DNA from: Xanthobacter dioxanivorans
GTDB taxonomy: Bacteria; Pseudomonadota; Alphaproteobacteria; Rhizobiales; Xanthobacteraceae
Assembly (NCBI RefSeq): GCF_016807805.1
Contig: NZ_CP063362.1
Location: 5,250,501 to 5,314,500, forward strand
Reading direction: 5' to 3'
DNA: 64,000 bases
Below, piece by piece: positions 56,702 to 64,000 of the stretch. Both the position numbers and the translations under genes were made by a program. The notes under the pieces are model-generated. The model was not told the origin of the DNA and did no database searches. It saw only the letters and a program-made list of their open reading frames with translations. Position 1 is the first letter of the stretch; each line of letters starts with the position of its first letter.

Positions 56702-59655
56702 CCCGCCTCGCCAAAGGCGGCCTTGTCGACCGCAACCGCGTCCTGTCTTTTTCCTTTGATGGCAAGCCCTTCACCGGCCATCCGGGCGATACGCTGGCCT
56801 CCGCGCTGCTCGCCGCCGGCGTGCGGCTGGTGGGCCGCTCGTTCAAGTATCACCGCCCGCGCGGCATCGTCACGGCGGGTTCCGAGGAGCCCAACGCCCT
56901 GGTGGAGCTGCGCTCCGGCGCACGGCGCGAGCCCAACACCCGCGCCACCACCATCGAGCTGTTCGACGGCCTGGAGGCGACCAGCCAGAACCGCTGGCCA
57001 TCGCTGGATTTCGACCTTCTGAGCGTGAACCGGCTGGCCTCGCCCTTCCTCGGCGCCGGCTTCTACTACAAGACCTTCATGTGGCCCGCCGCCTTCTGGG
57101 AGAAGGTCTACGAGCCCATGATCCGCCGCGCCGCCGGCCTCGGCCGCGCCGCCGATGCACCCGATCCGGACCATTACGAGAAGGCGACCGTCTTCTGCGA
57201 CGTGCTGGTGATCGGCTCCGGCGCCGCCGGCCTTGCCGCCGCGCTGGCCGCCGGGCGCGCCGGCGCGCGGGTGATCCTCGCGGACGAGGACTTCCGCCTC
57301 GGCGGCCGGCTCCTCGGCGAGCGGGCGGTGATCGACGGCGCCCCGGCCCTCGACTTCGTGGTGCGGGCGGAGGCGGAGCTTTCGAGCCTGCCCAACGTGC
57401 GCCTGATGCCCCGCACCACCGTGTTCGGCGCCTATGACGGCGGCGAATATGGCGCGGTGGAGCGGGTTTGCGACCACCTGCCCGTGCCGCCCCCCTTCCA
57501 GCCGCGTCAGCGCCTGTGGCGCATCGTGGCGAAGCGGGCGATTTTGGCGGCGGGCGCCTTCGACCGGCCCATCGTCTTCCCCGGCAACGACCGGCCGGGG
57601 GTGATGTCGGCGCTGGCGCTCGCCACCTACGCCAATCGTTACGGCGTGGGCGCCGGCAAGGCCGCTGCCGTCTTCGCCAACAACGACCATGCCGCCTCCG
57701 CCGCCCTCGATGCCGCCGAGGCGGGCGTGAGGCTCGAAGCGCTGGTGGACGTGCGCGCCGCCCTTCCCGCGGCGCTGACGGCCCGGGCCAAGGCCCTGGG
57801 GGTGCGTGTCATCACGCAAGGCGAGGTCATCGCCACCTCGGGCAAGTGCCTCAAATCCATCACCGTGCGGACGCCGCGCGGCACCCAGACGCTCCCGGTG
57901 GAGGCGCTCGGCGTCTCGGGCGGGGCGACGCCCAACCTCAACCTCACCTGCCACCTCGGAGGCAAGCCGATCTGGCGCGAGGACATCTCCGCCTTCGTGC
58001 CGGGCGCCGTGCCGCCGGGCATGACGGTGGCGGGAGCCGCGGCGGGCCACCTCTCGCTCGCCGAATGCCTGAGGGATGGCACGGAACGCGGCAACGCCGC
58101 AGCCGAAGCGGCAGGCTTCACCATCGCCCCCGCGCCTACGCCGACGGCTGAAGACGCGCCCACCGGCCTCACTCCCTTCTGGCAGGTGAAGGCGAAGGGG
58201 GCCGCCTTCGTGGACCAGCAGAACGACGTCACCGCCAAGGACGTGGCCCTCGCCCATCGCGAAGGCTTCCGCGCGGTGGAGTTGCTGAAGCGCTACACGA
58301 CCATGGGCATGGCCACCGACCAGGGCAAGACCTCCAACATGGCCGGCCTCGCCCTCATGGCCGAGCTGACCGGCCAAGGCATTCCCGCCACCGGCACCAC
58401 CGTGTTCCGCCCGCCCTACACGCCCATCGCCCTCGGCGCGCTGGCCGGCCACCATCGCGGCGTGGACTTCAAGCCGGCGCGGCCAACCCCGACGCACGAC
58501 TGGGCGCAGGAGCAGGGGGCCGTCTTCGTGGAGACGGGCCTGTGGATGCGGGCGCAATACTTCCCGAAGCCCGGCGAGAGCGACTGGCTCGAAACCGTCA
58601 ACCGCGAGGTGAAGGCGACGCGTGAGAGCGTCGGGGTCATCGACGTCTCCACCTTCGGCAAGATCGACCTGCAGGGGCCGGACGTGGGCGCTTTCCTCGA
58701 TCGCGTCTACATCAACATGTTCTCGACCCTGGCGGTGGGCAAGGCGCGCTACGGCGTGATGCTGCGCGAGGACGGCTTCGTCATGGACGACGGCACCACC
58801 GCGCGCCTCGCCGACGACCATTATGTGATGACCACCACCACGGCCAATGCCGCCAAGGTGTTCCAGCATCTGGAATTCTGCCTGCAGGTGCTGTCGCCGG
58901 AGCTGGACGTGCAGCTCACCTCCATTTCCGAGCAGTGGGCGCAGATCTCCATGTCCGGACCGCGCTCCCGCGAGGTGCTGGCCAAGGTGGTGGACGGCGC
59001 CGACGTCTCCAACGCCGGCCTGCCGTTCATGGGCGCGGTGGAGACCACCGTGATGGGCGGGGTTCCCGCGCGCCTCTTCCGCCTCTCCTTCTCCGGCGAG
59101 CTCGGCTACGAGATCGCGGTGCCGGCACGCCATGGCGCGGCGCTGATGCGGGCGCTGATGGCGGCTGGCGCGCCCTTCGGCATCACCCCCTATGGCACCG
59201 AGGCGCTGGGGGTCATGCGCATCGAGAAGGGCCATGTCTCCGGCAACGAGCTCAACGGGCAGACCAGCGCCCGCGACCTCGGCCTCGGCAAGATGGCCTC
59301 CACGAAGAAGGACTATATCGGCCGGGTCATGACCGCCCGGCCCGCCTTCTCCGATCCGGACCGGCCCGCCTTCGTCGGCTTCAAGCCCGTGGATCGCACC
59401 GCGCGGCTGCGCGCGGGTGCGCACTTCCTGAAGATCGGCGCCGCGCCGACCACGGCGAACGACGAAGGCTACATGACCTCGGTGGCCTATTCTCCCGTCC
59501 TTGGCCACTTCATCGGCCTCGGCCTCCTGAAGCGCGGTCCGGAGCGCATCGGCGAGCGGGTGCGCGCCTTTGACCCGGTCCGCGGCGGTGACATGGAAGT
59601 CGAGGTGTGCTCTCCCGCATTCATCGACCCGGAAGGGGAGAAGCAGCGTGTCTGA
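56698..59655 (+). CDS. mgdC: N-methylglutamate dehydrogenase subunit C (sarcosine-oxidase alpha-like)
   Basis: 985 residues. N-terminal 2Fe-2S-like part (DRNRVLSFSFDGKPFTGHPG, then RSFKYHRPRGIVTAGSEEPN), FAD-binding VLVIGSGAAGLAAALAAGRA (about 170), a large NAD-like region, and a C-terminal aminomethyltransferase/GcvT domain (about 610-985, e.g. ELGYEIAVPARHGAALMRAL) that takes the C1 unit to tetrahydrofolate. Length and order match SoxA. It is flanked by mgdB (ATGA) and mgdD (8-base overlap). Confidence 0.87.
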   Translation: MTRLAKGGLVDRNRVLSFSFDGKPFTGHPGDTLASALLAAGVRLVGRSFKYHRPRGIVTAGSEEPNALVELRSGARREPNTRATTIELFDGLEATSQNRWPSLDFDLLSVNRLASPFLGAGFYYKTFMWPAAFWEKVYEPMIRRAAGLGRAADAPDPDHYEKATVFCDVLVIGSGAAGLAAALAAGRAGARVILADEDFRLGGRLLGERAVIDGAPALDFVVRAEAELSSLPNVRLMPRTTVFGAYDGGEYGAVERVCDHLPVPPPFQPRQRLWRIVAKRAILAAGAFDRPIVFPGNDRPGVMSALALATYANRYGVGAGKAAAVFANNDHAASAALDAAEAGVRLEALVDVRAALPAALTARAKALGVRVITQGEVIATSGKCLKSITVRTPRGTQTLPVEALGVSGGATPNLNLTCHLGGKPIWREDISAFVPGAVPPGMTVAGAAAGHLSLAECLRDGTERGNAAAEAAGFTIAPAPTPTAEDAPTGLTPFWQVKAKGAAFVDQQNDVTAKDVALAHREGFRAVELLKRYTTMGMATDQGKTSNMAGLALMAELTGQGIPATGTTVFRPPYTPIALGALAGHHRGVDFKPARPTPTHDWAQEQGAVFVETGLWMRAQYFPKPGESDWLETVNREVKATRESVGVIDVSTFGKIDLQGPDVGAFLDRVYINMFSTLAVGKARYGVMLREDGFVMDDGTTARLADDHYVMTTTTANAAKVFQHLEFCLQVLSPELDVQLTSISEQWAQISMSGPRSREVLAKVVDGADVSNAGLPFMGAVETTVMGGVPARLFRLSFSGELGYEIAVPARHGAALMRALMAAGAPFGITPYGTEALGVMRIEKGHVSGNELNGQTSARDLGLGKMASTKKDYIGRVMTARPAFSDPDRPAFVGFKPVDRTARLRAGAHFLKIGAAPTTANDEGYMTSVAYSPVLGHFIGLGLLKRGPERIGERVRAFDPVRGGDMEVEVCSPAFIDPEGEKQRV

Positions 59656-60256
59656 CCTGTTGGAGCACCTCGCCCCCACCCGCCTCGTGCCGGCGGCGCA
59701 TTACGGCCCGACCGGCGCGGCGGGCGTGGTCGCGCGCACGGTCGAGACCTTGTCGGCGGCCACCCTCGTGGCGCGCAAGGGCGCGACCACGCGCCTGCTC
59801 GCCGCCTGCGCCGACGCCGGCCTGCCGCTCGCCGACGGATCGCGGCTGAGCACCGGGGCCGGACTGGACGCGGTGGGCATCGGCCCCGGCCGCTGGCTGG
59901 TCTTCGCCGCCGACACGGACGGGCCGTCGCTGGTGACGCGGCTCAGGGCGCTCTCGGCGGGCCTTGCCGCCGTCACCGACCAGAGCGACGCCAATCTCGT
60001 CATCGACGTTTCCGGGCCGAAGGTCAGGGAGGCCCTCGCCAAGGGCGTGGCCGTGGACCTTCATCCGGTCGCGTTCAGGGCCGGGGACGCGGCGACCACC
60101 GTCGTCTCCCATGTGGGCCTCACCTTCTTCCAGCGGGACGCGACGCCCGCCTACCGCTTCATCGTGGGCCGCTCGTTCGCGCCCGCTTTCCTGCGCTGGC
60201 TCACGGTGAGCGCGGCCGAATACGGCTTCGCCCTCTCCGGCACCGGCCGAGGTTGA
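59648..60256 (+). CDS. mgdD: N-methylglutamate dehydrogenase subunit D (sarcosine-oxidase gamma-like)
   Basis: 202 residues from a GTG. The fold matches SoxG: GLPLADGSRLSTGAGLDAVG, GPGRWLVFAADT, then DQSDANLVIDVSGPKVREAL and a C-terminal FIVGRSFAPAFLRWLTVSAA. The folate-binding-like pattern completes the four-subunit enzyme. Confidence 0.83.
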   Translation: MSDLLEHLAPTRLVPAAHYGPTGAAGVVARTVETLSAATLVARKGATTRLLAACADAGLPLADGSRLSTGAGLDAVGIGPGRWLVFAADTDGPSLVTRLRALSAGLAAVTDQSDANLVIDVSGPKVREALAKGVAVDLHPVAFRAGDAATTVVSHVGLTFFQRDATPAYRFIVGRSFAPAFLRWLTVSAAEYGFALSGTGRG

Positions 60257-60356
60257 GGGCGGCGCGGCGCGCGCTTTCCCTCCTGGCCTGCCATCCGACC
60301 CCTCCCATCATCGCGACCGCCGGCGCACCGGCGCGCGGCGCGCCATCCGAGAGCAT

Positions 60357-61231
60357 ATGGACATGACCACGCCGAACGATCACTTCGTCCTCACCCTTTC
60401 CTGCCCGAACCGGCCGGGCATCGTGGCGGGGGTGTCTACCTTCCTGTTCGAGCAGGGCTGCAACATCCTCGAGGCCCAGCAGTTCGACGACACCGAGTCC
60501 GGGCGCTTCTTCATGCGCGTCATGTTCAACGTGGTGGCGAGCGAGGCGCGCCTGCCGGAGATCCGCGCGGCGTTTGCCGCGGTGGGCGAGGCCTTCTCGC
60601 TGAACTGGACCATGCGGGCGGTGGCGGAGAAGCGGCGGGTGCTGCTGCTGGTCTCCAAGTTCGACCATTGCCTCGCCGACCTGCTGTATCGCTGGCGCAT
60701 CGGCGAGATCGCCATGGAGATCACCGGCATCATCTCCAACTACCCGCGCGAGACCTATGCCCATCTCGATTTCGACGGCATCCCCTTCCACTATCTGCCG
60801 GTGACCAAGGCCACCAAGCTGGAGCAGGAGACGCAGATCTGGGAAATCTTCCAGTCGTCGGGCGCCGAGCTCGCGGTGCTCGCGCGCTACATGCAGGTGC
60901 TCTCCGACGGGCTCTCGGCCAAGCTGGCGGGCCGCTGCATCAACATCCACCATTCGTTCCTGCCGGGCTTCAAGGGGCCAAGCCCTACCACCAGGCCCAT
61001 GCCCGCGGCGTGAAGCTGATGGGCGCCACCTCCCACTACGTGACCTCCGACCTCGACGAGGGCCCGATCATCGAGCAGGACGTGGAGCGCATTTCCCACC
61101 AGGATTCCCCCGAGGACCTGGTGCGCAAGGGCCGCGACATCGAGCGCCGCGTGCTGGCCCGCGCCATCTCCTGGCACCTGCAGGACCGGGTGCTGCTGAA
61201 CGGCTCGCGCACGGTGGTGTTCCGGGACTGA
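60357..61231 (+). pseudogene. purU: Formyltetrahydrofolate deformylase, frameshifted
   Basis: The first frame (ACT domain [20 protein letters not shown]; then [20 protein letters not shown] and [13 protein letters not shown] with the catalytic Asn and His) ends early at 61013. The second frame from about 60975 on gives the expected end: [40 protein letters not shown] (catalytic Asp) and a family-like tail. One missing G in AAGGGG near 60975 explains both. Restored length is 291 residues, normal for PurU. In C1 metabolism it releases formate from formyl-THF made during methylamine oxidation. Confidence 0.83.
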
Positions 61232-61323
61232 GGGGCGAGCCGACGGAGCCGCCGGCCGGAAAAGGAAACCGCAGCGCCCTCCCGGGCGTTGCACGGGGGA
61301 CATCCACGATCCGGGAGATCCCC

Positions 61324-61542
61324 ATGCAACAAAAAGGAATGCTCGTGGCCGCCGGGGTCGGGCTGGTGCTCGCCCTTGTGGCGGCGAACGTCTTCTCCAA
61401 CCGCGGCACGCCGGAGCCGAGCGAGACGGCGCCCGCCAACATCACCGTGCCCCACGGCGACCCGCCGCCGCCGACCATCGCTCCCGAGACACCGCCCGGC
61501 CGGACCTTGTCCGATCCCAACGGCCAGCGACCCGGCGGCTGA
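61324..61542 (+). CDS. Small membrane-anchored protein
   Basis: 72 residues. One N-terminal hydrophobic segment (MLVAAGVGLVLALVAANVFS) followed by a Pro/Glu-rich, disordered periplasmic-like tail. No ribosome site stands out and no family is recognised. Located between purU and the allophanate hydrolase gene. Confidence 0.45.
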   Translation: MQQKGMLVAAGVGLVLALVAANVFSNRGTPEPSETAPANITVPHGDPPPPTIAPETPPGRTLSDPNGQRPGG

Positions 61543-61627
61543 GCCCGAGACGCGGCGCCTCTCCGCACAAATATGAGGCAATAGCCGCCTTGATCGTGGT
61601 CCGGAATGCCGTCACACGCCCCTTCCG

Positions 61628-61700
61628 GTCTACGATTTAGTATTATAAACATATGGTTTTATTTGATTAATTGAAAATTGCATACAAGTGGCGCGGTTCC
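61628..61700 (+). promoter_or_regulatory. AT-rich promoter region for the allophanate hydrolase gene
   Basis: An AT-rich island (TATTATAAACATATGG, then TTTTATTTGATTAATTG) in otherwise GC-rich DNA, ending TTGCATACAA, a near-palindromic match to GntR-type sites. A GntR-regulated amide-utilisation gene is inferred. Confidence 0.35.
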
Positions 61701-61749
61701 TGCTAGGTCCCGTGTGCCGCACCGGTGCGGCCGCAGACACGGGACTCCC

Positions 61750-63540
61750 ATGCAGACCGTCGCCAGCCTCCTCCAAGCCCACAGGTCCGGCAGCCAATCC
61801 CCCGCCGACACGGTGCGCGCCGTCTATGCCCGGATCGCCGTGCATGACGATCCGGCGATGTTCATCACCCTGCGCGCCGAGGCGGACGTGCTCGCCGAGG
61901 CGCAGGCCCTCGCGGCAGTCGGCGATACCGGCTTGCCGCTCTATGGCATCCCCGTGGCGGTGAAAGACAATATCGACGTCGCCGGCGTGCCCACCACCTG
62001 CGCCTGCCCCGCCTTCGCCTACGTCCCGGAACGCGATGCCACGGCCGTGGCCCGCCTGAAGGCGGCCGGCGCACTGATCATCGGCAAGACCAACCTCGAC
62101 CAGTTCGCCACCGGCCTCGTGGGCGTGCGCTCGCCTTATGGCATTCCGCGCAATGCCTTCAACCCGACGCTGGTGCCCGGCGGCTCCTCGTCCGGTTCCG
62201 CCACCGCGGTGGCGGCCGGCATCGTGCCGGTTTCCCTCGGCACCGACACCGCCGGCTCGGGTCGCGTGCCGGCCATGCTGAACAACATCGTCGGGCTGAA
62301 GCCGTCCCTTGGCCTCGTGCCCAATACCGGCCTCGTGCCCGCCTGCCGCACCCTCGATTGCATCTCCGTGTTCGCCCTGACGGTGGACGACGCCATGGCG
62401 GTGCTGAAGGTGATCGCCGGCCCGGATGCCGAGGACCCGTTCTCGCGCGCCTTGCCCCTCGGCCCGCTGACGCAGGCGCCCGCCGCCCCGGTGCTCGGCG
62501 TGCTGAAGCCAGCGCAGCGCGAGTTCTTCGGCGACACGGACGCCGCCGCGGCCTACCGCGAAGCCCTCGCCCGCTTCTCGACGCTCGGCGCGGTGCTGAA
62601 GGAGATCGATTTTGCGCCCTTCGCCGAGACCGCCCGGCTGCTCTATGAGGGGCCATGGGTGGCCGAGCGCTGGATCGTCGCCGAGAAGCTGCTCACCACC
62701 GATCCCGAGGCCATGCATCCCGTCACCCGCGCCATCACCGAGCCCGGCGGCAAGGCGAGCGCGGCGGATGCCTTCCGCGCCATGTACAAGCTCAGGGCGC
62801 TGCGCGCGCGGGTCGAGCCGGTGTTCGCCGAAATCGACGCCCTCCTCCTTCCCACCGCTCCCACGGCCTATACGGTGGACGAGGTGCTGGCCGATCCCAT
62901 CCGGCTCAATTCGCGCAATGGCACCTACACCAATTTCGTCAATCTCATGGACCTGTGCGGCATCGCTGTGCCGGCCACCATCGCGCCCACGGGCATGCCC
63001 TACGGCATCACCCTGCTCGCCCCGGCGGGCCGGGATGCGCAGATGGCGGCGCTGGGCCGGGCCTTCATCGCCACCGCCAGCCTCCCCCTCGGGGCGAGCC
63101 ACGCGCCGCCCCCGCCACCTGCCCCCCTGCCCGCCCCCGTCGAATCCGGCCGCCTGGACATCTGCGTATTCGGTGCCCACCTGTCCGGCATGGCGCTCAA
63201 CGGCGATCTCAAGGCCATGGGCGGGCGCTTCATCCGGGCGGCGGCGACCGCGCCGGTCTACCGCATGAAGCTGCTGCCCGGCGGCACGCCGCGCCCGGGC
63301 GTGGTACGGGTGCAGGAGAACGGCGCGGCGCTGGAAGGCGAGATCTGGTCGCTGCCCTTCGATGGCGTCGGACAGCTTATGGCCACCATCCCGGCGCCCC
63401 TCGGCCTCGGCCAGGTGGAACTGGCCGACGGCACCCGCGTCACCGGTTTCCTCGCCGAGGCCGCCGGCGTGGACGGGAGCGAGGACATCACCGCCCATGG
63501 CGGCTTCCGGGCCTATGTGAACGCGCCCGCTACCGTCTGA
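61750..63540 (+). CDS. atzF: Allophanate hydrolase
   Basis: 596 residues. Amidase-signature core: PLYGIPVAVKDNIDVAGVPT (Lys), LVPGGSSSGSATAVAAGIVP (cis-Ser) and SLGTDTAGSGRVPAMLNNIV (Ser nucleophile). The C-terminal 160 residues (about 435-596, RLDICVFGAHLSGMALNGDL) form the extra domain that separates allophanate hydrolase from other amidases. It splits allophanate (from urea or pyrimidine routes) to ammonium and CO2. The partner urea carboxylase is not in the window. Confidence 0.8.
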   Translation: MQTVASLLQAHRSGSQSPADTVRAVYARIAVHDDPAMFITLRAEADVLAEAQALAAVGDTGLPLYGIPVAVKDNIDVAGVPTTCACPAFAYVPERDATAVARLKAAGALIIGKTNLDQFATGLVGVRSPYGIPRNAFNPTLVPGGSSSGSATAVAAGIVPVSLGTDTAGSGRVPAMLNNIVGLKPSLGLVPNTGLVPACRTLDCISVFALTVDDAMAVLKVIAGPDAEDPFSRALPLGPLTQAPAAPVLGVLKPAQREFFGDTDAAAAYREALARFSTLGAVLKEIDFAPFAETARLLYEGPWVAERWIVAEKLLTTDPEAMHPVTRAITEPGGKASAADAFRAMYKLRALRARVEPVFAEIDALLLPTAPTAYTVDEVLADPIRLNSRNGTYTNFVNLMDLCGIAVPATIAPTGMPYGITLLAPAGRDAQMAALGRAFIATASLPLGASHAPPPPPAPLPAPVESGRLDICVFGAHLSGMALNGDLKAMGGRFIRAAATAPVYRMKLLPGGTPRPGVVRVQENGAALEGEIWSLPFDGVGQLMATIPAPLGLGQVELADGTRVTGFLAEAAGVDGSEDITAHGGFRAYVNAPATV

Positions 63541-63655
63541 AGCAAGGCCGGCGGCCTTCCCGAAGGAGACGACACGAACGCGCGAGGCATGCTGGACAGG
63601 GTGCCTGATTCACTGTATCAAATCATCTGACCGACATCGTTTCCCGGCAGATTTC
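63541..63655 (+). promoter_or_regulatory. Upstream region of the His-rich protein gene
   Basis: 115 bases. TGATT and AATCA flank CACTGTATCA, a possible metal-regulator dyad, about 40 bases before the ATG. A Zur or Nur site would fit the His-rich neighbour but the match is weak. Confidence 0.3.
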
Positions 63656-63979
63656 ATGCGCTTGTCCTCGACCGCCACGGCTACTGCTGCGCCCGCCGCA
63701 CCCCATCCGGAGCCGGCGCCCGGACCCGCGGGCGCGCCACGCCACGGCCACGCGCCTCACGACCACGCGGACCATCGCCACCTGGACCATCGCCACCCGG
63801 ACCACACCCCCGCCGGCCACGCCCATTCCGGTCACGGGACCGCAGCCACCCGCGCGCCGTCGGTCACCATCGGGCCATCGGTGCTGCGCCTGTCGCTGGC
63901 CGCGCGGCTCGCCCTCGCCGGCGGCTTCCTCGCCGTGCTGTGGACGGCCGTCGCCCTGGTGGTGGGAGCCCAGCCGTGA
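63656..63979 (+). CDS. His-rich membrane-anchored protein
   Basis: 107 residues. Pro/Ala front, then about 35 residues with more than ten His, many in H-x-H/D-H-x-H-like order (HDHADHRHLDHRHPDH), then a C-terminal membrane segment (LALAGGFLAVLWTAVALVVG). A metal sink or chaperone is likely from composition. Its GTGA overlap couples it to the next gene. Confidence 0.65.
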   Translation: MRLSSTATATAAPAAPHPEPAPGPAGAPRHGHAPHDHADHRHLDHRHPDHTPAGHAHSGHGTAATRAPSVTIGPSVLRLSLAARLALAGGFLAVLWTAVALVVGAQP

Positions 63980-64000
63980 GCGCGCAGATCTCCTTTCACA
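63976..64000 (+). CDS. Start of a probable metal ABC-transporter ATPase gene, cut by the window
   Basis: GTG at 63976 (GTGA overlap) gives MSAQISFH before the edge. ISFH is a frequent first strand of metal ABC ATPases after a His-rich gene. Eight residues cannot prove the family. Confidence 0.35.

Noticed and set aside
56539..59679. Minus-strand frame of 1046 codons opposite mgdC
   Set aside because: Shadow of mgdC: Arg/Gly/Ala/His-rich, no motif, no ribosome site.

Overview
The window is GC-rich DNA from an alphaproteobacterium, most likely a methylamine-using member of the Hyphomicrobiales (Xanthobacter/Ancylobacter/Methylobacterium-like). This placement is inferred from GcrA-, GapR- and RusA-type genes, the N-methylglutamate gene set and GC-rich codon use. 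No 16S or species marker is present. About 45 kb is a prophage whose left end lies outside the window. It abuts a host tRNA-Phe(GAA) gene at about 45.02-45.10 kb, and the remaining 19 kb is host chromosome.

Prophage, left to right. Positions 1-18.4 kb (minus strand) form the late operon of a short-tailed phage. In transcription order it encodes small and large terminase, a P22-like portal, scaffold, a CsrA homologue, an N4-gp56-type coat protein, connectors, a beta-helical tailspike, collar and fibre proteins, and a GNAT enzyme. A control region at 18.5-19.1 kb holds an operator-like palindrome inside a promoter, RNA hairpins, a 21-residue micro-ORF, a small HTH gene and a phage tRNA-Gly(UCC). 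Positions 19.3-26.2 kb (minus strand) are the early/replication operon led by cro. It carries homologues of three host cell-cycle/chromosome regulators (GapR, GcrA and a lone DnaA domain IV), a RusA resolvase and a DUF1376 replication protein. The CI repressor, a lipoprotein in its operon, a HicB-like pair and one more small gene occupy 26.3-28.5 kb. They are bounded by terminators and by two promoters that share one operator motif. From 28.6 to 45 kb (plus strand) a second CI-controlled operon carries a Gly-Xaa hexanucleotide-repeat protein, ERF and YqaJ recombination genes, HNH nucleases, Lar-like zinc proteins, a MazG-like protein, a TnpB nuclease, many small overlapping genes and the tyrosine integrase.

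Host part (45.9-61.2 kb): an N-methylglutamate pathway locus for methylamine nitrogen/carbon. It has an XRE-cupin regulator, mgsA-mgsB-mgsC (N-methylglutamate synthase), gmaS (gamma-glutamylmethylamide synthetase), a secreted cupin on the opposite strand, an Amt transporter behind a sigma-54 promoter, a LysR regulator, mgdABCD (N-methylglutamate dehydrogenase, sarcosine-oxidase-like) and purU (formyl-THF deformylase). Together these would import methylamine, load it on glutamate, oxidise N-methylglutamate to a C1-folate and dispose of formyl-THF. An allophanate hydrolase and the start of a His-rich/ABC metal-transport locus follow.

Three host genes (mgsB, the cupin gene and purU) are each broken by what looks like one missing base in a C/G run. 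This is more likely sequence error than triple gene loss. ORF and motif calls were made by eye; no database search was run.
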